Part shown: positions 23,790 to 34,818 of the stretch, piece by piece
Layout: each line of letters opens with the position of its first letter
Position numbering within the stretch: position 1 is the first letter of the stretch
Source of the DNA: Cannabis sativa
Lineage: Eukaryota > Streptophyta > Magnoliopsida > Rosales > Cannabaceae
NCBI RefSeq assembly: GCF_029168945.1
Contig: NW_026870037.1
Location: 434,001 to 498,000, forward strand
DNA length: 64,000 nt
Reading direction: 5' to 3'
Position numbers and translations under genes: made by a program
Notes under the pieces: generated by a model
The model's database searches: none
What the model saw: the letters and a program-made list of their open reading frames with translations, nothing else
What the model was told of the DNA's origin: nothing

Positions 23790-25739
23790 CTAACATAAAA
23801 CAAGTAGTGCATTTCAATTAATCTATTATCTTGATATCCAGATCAAGCGCAGTGTACTTGACTAAACCCAAATTACAGGAACTGTAAGGCTGTGGTACGC
23901 AACTGCTTTCTCCACCATTACTTCCTTTGTGTTCATAAAATATTATGCAACATCATTTTTACTATATGTATTACTCCTCTAGGGATACTGAATTCTTTAC
24001 TGCTTATTAAGTGCATTTGAATATACAGAAGACATATCTTTAATTCTATCCAAAAGGAATAGAGATAACACAGTTAAGAACTTTCTTCAGTTTGAATAAC
24101 TTTCCAGTGCTTTTCGAAAGCAACAAAGTTGTTTAACTTCACTGGTGGAACTAAATTATTATAGATGGGTTTTTACATCCTTCTAGAATAATTCCTCCAC
24201 CCCCAGAGTAACCACCATCTCGAATAGGTTATGAGTTGGTGTAGAAAAAAGGATTATAATATACACCCCTATCATCTAACATATAGGTCACTTTCATAAT
24301 TCTTTCTTGATTGTCTCCTAATATTCCTTGTTTGATTACATTTTAGATGACTCTCACTCAATAGTAGGAGTTTGGTTAAACTCGTACATAGGAGTACATT
24401 TAACCTCTTACTATTGGTTCTTAGGGACCTCTTGTTGTGACTTATTATCTTAGTCTGAAACAACAAGTTTCTTCTAGACTAAGTCATTAACATAGCAATC
24501 TAGTATTAACATTAATGTAAAATACTTGCTTAAGATTAAGTAATCATTAAAGATACCATAAAATTTTTCATAAGGACTAGGGATTTTGCCTAAGTCATTT
24601 GAATAGACATTGCAAAATATTCTATCTTATCCTCATAATTCTAATAAGTTATTTCTATCCATATGAACGGTTAGATTTACTTTCTCAGTTTTATTTAAAG
24701 TTCCATAGTATGCTATCAATAGTGTCATCCAAATAAAGATGGGCTAGAATTTTAAAATTCTCCCACTCAGATAAGGTACCGTGATACTATGTCCAAGAAT
24801 TTCATTGGTATAATTTTATATTAATACAATAACATGTTAATTGGAACAATTACATGATCAAGAATTAGTGTTATTGGTTTGCTAGTTCATTTATTATATT
24901 ATATCTATGTCTAATCAAAATATGTGTGTTATAGAGATACTGTGGTGTATTGAGTTTAGTCTAAAGTTCAAAGTTAAAGTATTTGAACTACATATATCAA
25001 TCACTTTTCCACCCCTAAGTGTTATCGAGATACTTTGAAGCTGTGAATATAATCTAGAGTTCAATAAATATAAAAGATCGTTGAACTGCATATATTACTT
25101 CTTAACTTTTTCCACCCCTATCAGATCAAAAAATCTTTTATTAAACAAAATCTTAATAATTGCTTAAGAAATGACAATTATTCATAAACATTGAATTTAA
25201 ATTCAAGTGTTTATGTGGTATTATCTCTTTGCAGAGAATAATATACCATAGATTTATATCAATAATAAAACATAAACACATACAAAACATGATAAACATA
25301 TAAATATAATTAGTATTAGCATACAAGTTAAAGTAAATACGAAGCTCAATTTCATAAAAGCAATTCATAATGAAAATTTCTTAAAGAGAAAATTTTATTA
25401 ATAATCTCAAAAATATCATAATGAATTGTCTGCATAGGGAATAAAATTATAAACTAATAATTGAATTGTCTAAACTGTTCATAAACTAAAACAATTAATT
25501 CAAAAATAAAGAAGATTTGAGCTTCATCTTCACTTGTACAATCTCCACCCTTCTGTCCAACCATCCGACTCAACTCGTTAGGATAGAAATCTAAGTTTAA
25601 GCAGTTGGAGCTGAAAATAAAAGAAAATAAACATGGTTAGTAGATCCAGAATTAATAACCCAAGGGGATAATAATTCTCTAAAACACATGGAATTATAAC
25701 AAAGATAGAAATACCTTGTTTCATTGCCAAAAACTTAAA
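23790..25739 (-). other. Copia internal region without pol
   Basis: About 1.95 kb between the nucleocapsid remnant and the polypurine tract. No integrase, reverse transcriptase or RNase H motif could be read on the minus strand. Pol is either deleted or was never present in this copy. Confidence 0.5.
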
Positions 25740-26594
25740 CATTGGAGTTTCCAGTGGCCCTTTTTGTTGCAATAGAAGCACTTTCCTTTTTGCTTTGCCT
25801 TTGAATCAGCAGCCTTTTATTCTTATTAGTTGTGTTAACAGCTTTAAGAGGCTTCTTACTATTCTTCCACTTCTTCTTTTTGCTGGGTTTCGAAGTAGAG
25901 GCAATGTTTGCCTCAGCCTTAGTCGTACCATTAGCAGTGTCAGAACTAGGAGCTTTGTTTCCTCCATCTGTGGACCTCCAATAAAATTTTCAAATGTCTA
26001 AAGGTTGTTGATTAACTCGTGGAAGTCAAAAGTCAACTTATTCATGACATAGTTTGAGGTGAAGGGCAGAAAAGCTGGAGTCAAACTATTTAAGATTAAA
26101 TTTATTTGAGTTTCCTGATCTATAATAGCTCCATGATTCTCATCTTCCTGGAAGTAACTTGCCTTCTGGAGTAGGTGATCACGCAAGTTCTGATGAGGTT
26201 TCATCCGTGCGTTGATAAAATTCTTGGTCCCCTCAAACCGAGCTTGATCTGACGGCATCCCGAACAGTTCTGTCAATTGGTTCATGATATCTACAGCCGT
26301 GAGAGTATTGGCAAAGCTTGTTTTTAAGGTGTCGACCATGCTAGACAACATAAAGTACCTAGCTTTATTGTTAACATTCTGCCAACGCTCAAACTTTTCT
26401 TTAACTGCCTTGGTCGCATTCTCACCTGGCTGCTCATGAGCCTCTTCAGTCAACACAAATAGGGCATTTTCACCTATGAGAGCAATATTAATGTTCTCTT
26501 TCCATTTGACAAAGCTAGCTCCAAAGAGCTTGTTGTCAGTCAACAGTGACACCATGGGGTTGTTCATAGTCATATTAGGTACTACAAATATCAA
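25740..26594 (-). pseudogene. Broken Copia gag with zinc knuckle
   Basis: The first 198 codons (26594 to 25998) match Copia gag of the UBN2/Retrotran_gag type: LLTDNKLFGASFVKWKENI near the start, LTELFGMPSDQARFEGT in the middle and ILNSLTPAFLPF toward the end. After a stop, a Lys-rich stretch continues in another frame. A CCHC zinc knuckle, CFYCNKKGHWKLQC, is readable at about 25740-25780 in a third frame. At least one stop and one frameshift therefore break the protein. Gag packages retroelement RNA; this copy is not functional. Confidence 0.85.
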
Positions 26595-27300
26595 TAAATA
26601 GTAATCAAATAAGGTTTAATACAAAATCATACACATTCAGAAATTATTAAGCACTTAGCAAGTAGGAATGACAAGTGAAAATACAAAAATAAATAATCCT
26701 AAATAATTTCTAAGGTTTCCAATAAACTGATACAGTGCTTCGTATTGGGCGAGAGTCAAAGATATCATTTGTTGAATAGAGCAGTTAACTCAACTAAAAT
26801 GGACACCATTCTAGTAACATTTTATTCGATCGAAAAGAGAATTCGACGTTGCTTCGTTTTAGTCGAGAGTCAAGGTCATTCTTATTTCATGAGCTTTTAT
26901 CATTGTTTCATACCTTGTAAGTCCTACTCTTAGCAGCCACTATTCGGATGGACATTACTAAGAATAAAACACTTACAATAATACTTATCTTTCGAGATTC
27001 TACAGTGTTAAATTGCTAATGAACGTCCATCTATTGGGGATGAATCTCACTAAAATAAGAACTATGTAGAACCAACAATGGAGATCGAATATCCTTATAA
27101 TAAAGCTCATTATTTGATTGTATTTTCATGTAATATTTATTTTAATCTATTTATTTTAATTATATATTTATTCAATTAAAATTACTAATTTAGAATACTC
27201 TAAATATAAATTTTAATTTAATATTTATAGAATTATACTTAGATAGATCTAAAAATAAATAAAATTGTTTTCCATCTTAGTAATAATTCTCAATAAGCAT
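26595..27300. other. Region upstream of the gag remnant
   Basis: It should contain a 5' LTR and primer-binding site if the Copia element were complete, but no LTR resembling 20026-23775 and no TGGTATCAGAG primer site is visible. Short words such as 'cgagagtcaa' occur twice (about 26750 and 26860). The element is 5'-truncated or joined to another repeat. Confidence 0.4.
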
Positions 27301-27309
27301 TATGAAAAT

Positions 27310-28330
27310 TACTTAATTTAAGTTGGTCCAAAATTAATTAAAATTAATTTTCAACTTAAATTTAATTTTCTATAAATATATAACGCAAAATTCGAAATTT
27401 AATGTATTTAAAAATAAAAACATTTTTCGAATTTTATGTATAAAATAAAATTAATCCTAAAAAATTAATCTAATTTATGTTGGTCCAAAATAAATTAAAT
27501 TTTTAACACAAATATAATTTTCCTATTTAATTAAACGTATAAGAAAAAATATCAAATATTTAAGTATCTTGAATAATATCAACTTAAATATTAATTTTTT
27601 ATTTAATTAAATATAACTAGAAAAATACCACAAGTATACAGATCATAACTATCTAGATGTTTCATTGACCAATAACTTATTTTCTAATTAAAATATAATA
27701 TATTTAGTTTATTTATTTTAATAAATTATTAATGAAAAATTTACTTGATTTAAGTTGATCTAAAATTAATTAAAATTAATTTTCAACTTTAATCTATTTT
27801 TCAAAAAGAATTTCAAAATTATCTGCATTAAACAATGCATTTCAAAATTTAGTGGGAAAATGATTAGTAAAATAAAATAAAATATATTTTGAAAATTATT
27901 TTAATTTAAGTTGTTCTGAAATTAAAATTTCTAACTTAAATATAATTGTGGCTTTTTCATTTTTACACTTTAAAACAGATTTTTTTACATTTTTACGGAA
28001 TTCTACATAGAATCACCTATTGCAACCAGCGTTGCAACCTAATTTACAACAAAAAATCGTATAGAAATCTCTATTGCAACTAGCGCTGCAACCACTTTAG
28101 AAACCCAAACCGTAAATTTGAAGAAAAAAAATAGTATATGTGGTAATTAAAATCAACTTAAATATTTGATTTTCTATTTAATTAAATATATATTAAATAT
28201 AAGAAACAAATAATTAAGTATCTAGAATAGAATCAACTTAATTATTAATTCTAATTTAATATTTAAGAAAAATATTCTAATTTAAGTAGATCTAAAATTA
28301 ATTAAAATAATTAATTTTCAACTTAAATAT
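27310..28330. repeat. Series of AT-rich inverted-repeat units
   Basis: Five spaced copies (about 27315, 27475, 27745, 27902, 28280) of a unit with TTTAAGTTG and CAACTTAAA arms around a conserved middle resembling GTCCAAAATTAATTAAAATT. The best copy spans 27317-27360. The arms stay paired while linkers differ. Confidence 0.6.
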
Positions 28331-28432
28331 ATTTTTTTAATTAATTAAATATTTAGAAAACATAATTAATTACTAAAAATAACTATCTAAAATATATCTC
28401 ATTAAACTAAAGGCTCATTTAGTTGATGATAA

Positions 28433-28767
28433 TGGGCCAAAAATGAATAGAATAAAATACTAATGGGCCTAATTCTTTTGTTTGGTTAGAAATAACAATT
28501 TTGGAAAAAAATTCCATTGTAATGCTTATTCCATCAAACTAACTGAATTGCTTTTTCATTTTTCATTTGGTGGAATTATAATTCCATTCTTTCTCATTTG
28601 GCAAATCCACCAATTTTTTCTCTTCCACTTTAGTCATGGGCCAAGCCCAACAAACCCTAACCCTAGAAAATTGAAGATTCACCTACCTTTGTCGACCACT
28701 ATTGTGACAGTCTTGCACACTGCAAGTGTCGGCCATCCTTTGCTTCTTCTTCGCTAATAACACCAAG
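28433..28767 (+). promoter_or_regulatory. Orphan promoter-like block with site II and telo-box motifs
   Basis: TGGGCC occurs at 28433, 28464 and 28637, an inverted copy (AGCCCA) sits at 28644-28649, and a double telo-box AAACCCTAACCCTAG at 28652-28666. By established plant biology, site II plus telo-box marks promoters of ribosomal protein and other growth genes. A pyrimidine-rich leader-like stretch then runs to a splice-donor-like AAG|GTAAAT at 28767/28768. No coding exon could be found downstream, so the gene appears lost, moved or captured. Confidence 0.5.
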
Positions 28768-30295
28768 GTAAATTTCTCTCAAACTAACTGATTTGAGTTT
28801 TCATGAATGGTACATTATATACAAGTTTGATTCTGTTTGTGTATTGAGTCCGATTTTATTTTATCGCGTGTAAAATAGATTATTTGAATATTATTTTTTA
28901 TATTGTAAATTATTCTAAATTTCTCAAAATTTAATAGGATATTTTAAATAACTATAACGTATATGACTATGAGAAAAAATTAGACTAAAAAAAAATTATT
29001 CGGAATGCCGAAATAAGTAAAGGGTGCATCAGTACATCCTTTTTAGGAGGGTCTATTGTAAAATCACTAACTCTTTTATCAAAGAGAAAAAAAAGATTGC
29101 CTAATCTAAATAAAAGTTTAGATAATACAAGATTTGAAGTTCGAATCTCTCTTTTTTAAATGCCAAAAGAAAAAAATGGATAAAAGAAACGATGAGAGTA
29201 GAGATAGAATTGATAAAAGATACTCAAACATTATAAAATAGTCGTATGCTTGGGAAAAGGTCAATTTAATAAAATAATTATATACATGTAATGTTTTTTT
29301 TTCTTTGCTAACAATTATATATGCATGCAATGTTTTTCTGAAAATAATTATATATGCAATGTTAGTATAGGGCCTACTACCCTTTTTCCGTAGATAGTTA
29401 GGTTGCCAAAAATCATTAATTTTGTGTGGAAAAAAGAAAAAGTTGCAGCCTCTTAAATGAGGTGTGTTGTTGTTAACTTTTGTCTAAAAAAAATTTGTGT
29501 GTGTTTTTGTCATATTATTTATGTGAATAATTTGTGATGTTTATATTACACTAAGTTAATAAATCTTAATTTTATTATAGAATTTTGGTAAGCTAGTGTT
29601 TTTTCATTTTTTATTAAGTTTATAGAGATATGAGTTTTTAATTTTTTTTTATGAAGATATGAGTTTTTAATTAATATATTGATAGATATATTAATACTTT
29701 AGGTATATAATGTATACTTAGTTTTGTTTGTGTGGATGTAATTTAATAAATAAAATTATTTTTTATTAAAAAATATTTAATTTAAGTGTTATTTATAAAA
29801 AAAAAATATATATATAATAATATTCAAAATTTATTGTTAATTATAATTTTAATCTAATTACCGTAATACTTTTCATCGTTTTTGAAAAAATCTTTTTTTT
29901 TTTTTTTTTTAGATAATAATAATAAAAGAGTAATTTGCAGTGTAAATATCTAAGTTTAACTCTTGATTGTAAATAAATACCTAAATTTAATTTTTAGCGG
30001 TAATAATACTTAAGTTATAATAGAATTTTTGTAAATATTTAGCTGGTGGTTTTTATAGAGAATTCTATATAAATTTTGATTACGAATTAGGTTGCTCTGT
30101 TGGTTTGATATATGAGTTGTGCAAATTAAGCTTTGTCAAAGAATAGGTAGATTCTCTACTCAGAAAGTATAAAAAAAAAAAAGAATGTAGATTCTCCTCA
30201 TGAAAATAAAGTGACATGATCCAATTTGATACAAATTTAGTGTCAAATATCCCCTACAATAATATTGTTTATAAAAGGATCACTTCACCTTAATG
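28768..30295. other. AT-rich intergenic DNA
   Basis: No gene, bounded repeat or RNA gene recognised. It includes several poly-A and poly-T runs. Confidence 0.5.
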
Positions 30296-30500
30296 GTTAC
30301 ACTAATTTAGTGTGGAATCTACACTAATTTAGTGTAAAAATTTTTAATTTTTGGTACAACAACTTCAATAATTTTCACATCAAATATCATATTAAATACT
30401 CTACCAAATAAATATATTTTACTTGAATGATCTCATATTTTATATTTTTTACATTAAAACCAAAAATAGCTAGTTTAACAAAATAATTAGTAAAAGTTAT
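30296..30500. repeat. Dispersed AT-rich repeat, partner of 160-345
   Basis: It is an inverted relative of the segment at the left edge of the window. It begins with two close copies of ACTAATTTAGTGT, a short palindrome, and has no coding capacity. Confidence 0.5.
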
Positions 30501-31009
30501 ATCATGGCTACTAATAAGAATTTAAAATCTTAAAATAATTTAGTAAAATAAATATTTATTAAATTAATTAAACACTAAATATTTTTTTAAAAAAATCTTA
30601 TTGAAGTTTTATAGCTGATCCTAATATATACAACCATTTTTAAACGATCCAAAAATGATTATACAAAAAAGAGATTACCAATAATATCAAACATATCAAA
30701 AATACCATGATTCTCAAAATATTTAAAGTCCATATAGTCAAGATTCACAAGTGATCAATTTAACTATTAAATTATTATTTTATTTAATGTTTTTTTTTTG
30801 AAAGGATTTTATTTAATGTTATTATTTTTAGTTTTATAATTTAGTGTTATGTTGTTTTTATTTTATTAGTATTAGTATTTTTTATTTATTTTGTATTTGC
30901 AAACATGTTAGTATTTTAAATTAATTATTATTTTTATGATAAATTCAAACTTGAGGTCTAAAATGTAAGATTATAGTTTAAAATAAAATTAAATAAGAGT
31001 TAGAATGCA

Positions 31010-31175
31010 AAAAAAAAAAAAAGTGTACACCAAATTGGTGTAGATTCAAAATCCAACACTATTAATAATGTAGAATTTGGTGCACACCGATTTGGTGCAT
31101 AATTTGGTATGTCATTGGAGTAAAATGGTGTAAAGATTTCACACCAATTTAGTAAAATGGTGTACCATTGTAGAT
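31010..31175. repeat. MITE-like block of CACCAATTTGGTG palindromes
   Basis: Several near-palindromic words (caccaaattggtg, caccgatttggtg, acaccaatttag) are packed in 160 bases, as in small non-autonomous DNA elements of plants. Ends and target duplications could not be fixed. The AT-rich DNA from 30501 to 31009 and 31176 to 31576 shows nothing else. Confidence 0.45.
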
Positions 31176-31584
31176 ACTCTAACACTTTCTCTAAAATAAA
31201 AATAAAGAGTTTTAAAATATTTAAAGAACCATACTAGAAACATATTACAATAGATGTTTTAAATTTTTTCTTTATTTTAAAATTTCTTTAGAATTTACTA
31301 TTTATGTTTAACATTTATAAAATAATATTTATTGTTCTAAACATATTTTATTAATTATTTTAGATTTTAATAATTATTTTTATATGGAGATATGTGTATA
31401 TATTAATATTATATATTTAAAATAAATAAAATATATTAAAATTTTAAAAAAAAGTGAGATTTTGGTGATATATTTTAATGAAGTTGATATATGATGTAAT
31501 GTAAAAGTGTGTTATAAAATAGAGAAAGTAGATTTTTAATAATGTATTTTAAATAATAGAGTAGAGAAATTGTTGGGTTGGGAG

Positions 31585-32542
31585 CAGGGGCAGACCCAGA
31601 ACTAAATAGTTGGGCGGGCCAATATCGAATAGCGTAATGTATAATAAATTTAAATTTCGATAACTAAAGTACATTTTAAGGATGTGTGTCAATTGTAGAA
31701 AATATTATTATTTTTAAATTTTATAAATATTTTACACAATATTTTAAAACATAATTAAATAATTAAATTTAAAATAAAATACGAGTGGTATTTTAAAATT
31801 TGACGAGGTTCAATTTAATATTATCAAAATTAATAAGGATATGTAATTTCTTAAGGAAAAAAAAAATCATATTGAGAATAATATAATTAGTTATTTTTAC
31901 TATTATTAAATAAATAATTTACTAAATGTATTTTTAAATTAAAACAAGTTAAATTAATTATAGTAAAATAATAATAATAATACAATTATTATTTTATTGT
32001 ATATAATTGTAGGACATACATTAATATACATATTAAAAATATATATATTATCAAAAATCATGCATTTATATCATTTTATATAGGGTAAATACCATTTTAG
32101 ACCCTGTGTTTTGCAAAAGTTACAGATTGGACCCCGTGTTTTGTTAAATGACAAAATGGACCCTGTATTTTCTAAAATAGTAAAAATATGACCCTGAGCT
32201 TAATTTTTGACAACTTTTTTTTTAATACAACCAACTTTAAGACAATGCTTAATACGAACAGATACAAAAAATGTAAACAGTTTTGTCATAGCACTTTTAG
32301 ATCGGATTATAATTTAACTTTATTTTGACAAAAAATCAATTCAGTGTCCTATTTGTACTATTTTAGAAAATACAGGGTCCATTTTGTCATTTAACAAAAC
32401 ACAGGGTCCAATTGGTAACTTTTGTAAAACAGAGGGTCCAAAATGGTATTTACCCTTTTATATATTTTAATATGATTATATATATATTTATATATATATA
32501 TATGCTTAGGGCCTTTTTGGGGTGTATGTGGTTCCGCCCCTA
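31585..32542. mobile_element. Non-autonomous hAT element with intact 8 bp TSD
   Basis: The ends CAGGGGCAGACCCA and TGGTTCCGCCCCTA are imperfect inverted repeats of the common hAT type. The 8-mer GTTGGGAG flanks both sides exactly (31577-31584 and 32543-32550). No transposase frame is present. A MULE-type MITE is nested at 32083-32455; without it the element is about 576 bp. Confidence 0.88.
32083..32455. mobile_element. MULE-type MITE with intact 9 bp TSD
   Basis: Long inverted repeats begin GGGTAAATACCATTTTAGACC and end in the complementary GGTCCAAAATGGTATTTACCC. The 9-mer TTTTATATA is repeated exactly at 32074-32082 and 32456-32464, the TSD length typical of Mutator-like elements. Each arm is over 100 bp and carries repeats of the AGGGTCCA word. 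An older relative is at 1-146. Confidence 0.9.
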
Positions 32543-32550
32543 GTTGGGAG

Positions 32551-34618
32551 TACTCTTATATGACTAAATAGTGTTGAAGCAATCACTAATAGTATTTTAA
32601 AAAATAGTTTTTTTTTTTTTGCGGTTAAGCCCTCTCAACTATTATTCCACTGACACTTATCCTTCTTGGCTAAATATGTGTACACTCTTGTATACGTGAC
32701 ATGTTTATATTAATATACCTATTATTATTATTATTATTTAAAAAAATATAAAAATTATAATTTTATTTAATTTTAAAATAAAATTTGAAATAATATAAGG
32801 TGTACTAATATAAACGTGATACATGTACAAGAGTATACTCATAAATAGTCTACAGTGACAGTTAACTGTAAAAAAGAATATATAATACTTTAAATTTCAA
32901 AACTCTTAAAACTCTTAAAAAACAATTACTAAATTTCAAAATTAAACCTAATCACTGATTTTTTTTCTTAATTTACATTGAGGATAAGATAAGCGACCTT
33001 CCCCTAGAATACCTTTTATCCCTCATATTTGTTATGTTTTACTTTTATTATTTAAATAAAGTTTCTCGACAAAAAAAAAAAAAAAATTAGTAAAAAAAAA
33101 AAAGTTCTAATTTGGGCTAATTATAAATAAGAATAACCTCTAAATTGTAATTAGTTATACATAATCTAAGTCTCGTATTAACAAAGTATACCTCTATATA
33201 AGAATAATTACATCTTAATAAAATATATACATGTATTTTGTAAATTTATTTATGTAATATTAATAATTTTATTTTAAATTATAATACATGTATAAAATTA
33301 TATTTACTCTAAAATTTTTCTATTATGATATAGTATTAATGATTATTTATTTTTATTATTATTACATTGATATTTTTTGGTTTTTTTATTTTTTTTTTTC
33401 TAGTGTAACTCTATTTAGTTATAACCTCTCAATTAGAATACAATTTACTTGGTTCCAAGTGTATTTTTAGATAGAGGTTCTACTGTACTAGGTATTAGTA
33501 TTATGCAAACCTAATTATTAATTTAAATAATAATAAAAAAAAATTAAATCTAATACAATACAATTATACTTTTAAAATATATAAAATTTAATCTAATTTA
33601 AAATTTATTTATAAAATTATGTCTAACTACTTTATGAAATAATAAAATAAGTAAATAAATTTAGATATTTTGAACAATATAACCAATAAATTTGTTATAA
33701 AGTATGATTAATTAATTAAATTAACGTCTAATTATCTAATTTTGTTGATACTTTTAAATAATTATTTATGTTATATTTTAATAAATAAATTAAATTCAGA
33801 TATTTAAAACTATTTTTTTAAAAAAATAATAATTAATTAATTAATTTAACGGTGTTAGTTTTAACTGTTAACTTTAACGAAAAAAAAAATTGTTAAACCA
33901 ACAATTTTTGTTAGATAGCCACTGTTAATACACATAATTACATAAAACACAAATTTTTATAAATTTTTTATATTTTTACATTCAAAGTTTTTTTTTACAT
34001 TTTTACGGTATTTTATAAAAATACAAGAAAACAATAATAAAATTACATGAAAGTAACAAGAAAATAATAACAAAACAATATAAAAAAAATAATAAACAAA
34101 TAAAAAATCAACAACAAAATAACAAGAGTGCAACATAAAAATATACCAAAAAATAGTATTTACTATTTTATGTAAGTAAAATTTACAAAACTATAAAAAT
34201 ATTTAAAACTCCGTACAAACTGTATTTTTGTATTTTTTTTTTTTATTGTTTTTGTGTTTTTTTGTTTAAATTATCCCTTTAACATAAGAGATATAAGAGA
34301 GATATTTTAGTATCAACAATAAGTATTTAAGTTTTGTAATTGTATATTAAAGTATTAAAAATTAATATAAATATATTATAAAATTATTTTTTATGTCAAA
34401 TATAATATAAATTTTATATTTTAAAAGAATTTTTTTTTTTTTTTTTTGGCAATATAAAAGAAGAATTGTTGGTTGCTAAAAAAATGAGATAAAAAAAATA
34501 ATAATTGTTTGTATTTTTATTTTATTTTTTAAAAAAGAAAAAAAAACCATTTTTCCGTAAAATGTTGTTGTTGTTGTTTTTATTATTTATATTATAGTTT
34601 TAAATTCTCTTGGAATAT
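32551..34618. other. AT-rich intergenic DNA upstream of CMK
   Basis: No gene. A block at about 33950-34265 resembles, inverted, the Helitron A interior at about 6260-6610: both are rich in 'aacaataa' words and contain 'tttttacg'. This points to a shared repeat family. Confidence 0.4.
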
Positions 34619-34670
34619 AACAACCTGCGCTGTTTTCTTGAGAGAGTCATCCTTCAACCAAACCACATCA

Positions 34671-34781
34671 ATGAATGAATGAATGAAGAAGAATAGCTTC
34701 GAGATTGATTCTGTCTGCCCACTGAATCCCAAGTCCCGCTGAATCTTAAGTCTTCAAATGCACCATTTTTTCACAGTTTGA
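34671..34781 (+). promoter_or_regulatory. Cluster of upstream ATGs before CMK
   Basis: Four overlapping ATGs lie in an ATGA repeat (34671, 34675, 34679, 34683), and a fifth at about 34759. Their frames close after 3, 3, 5, 19 and 7 codons, all before the CMK start. If the transcript begins upstream of them, they would reduce initiation at the CMK ATG. The transcription start is not visible. Confidence 0.5.
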
Positions 34782-34818
34782 TAGTTAGTTAGTTCATACT
34801 TACCTCTCCACAACTAAA

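Noticed and set aside
28482..28757. 91-codon frame over the site II/telo-box block
   Set aside because: It covers promoter-like sequence and shows no recognisable protein features.
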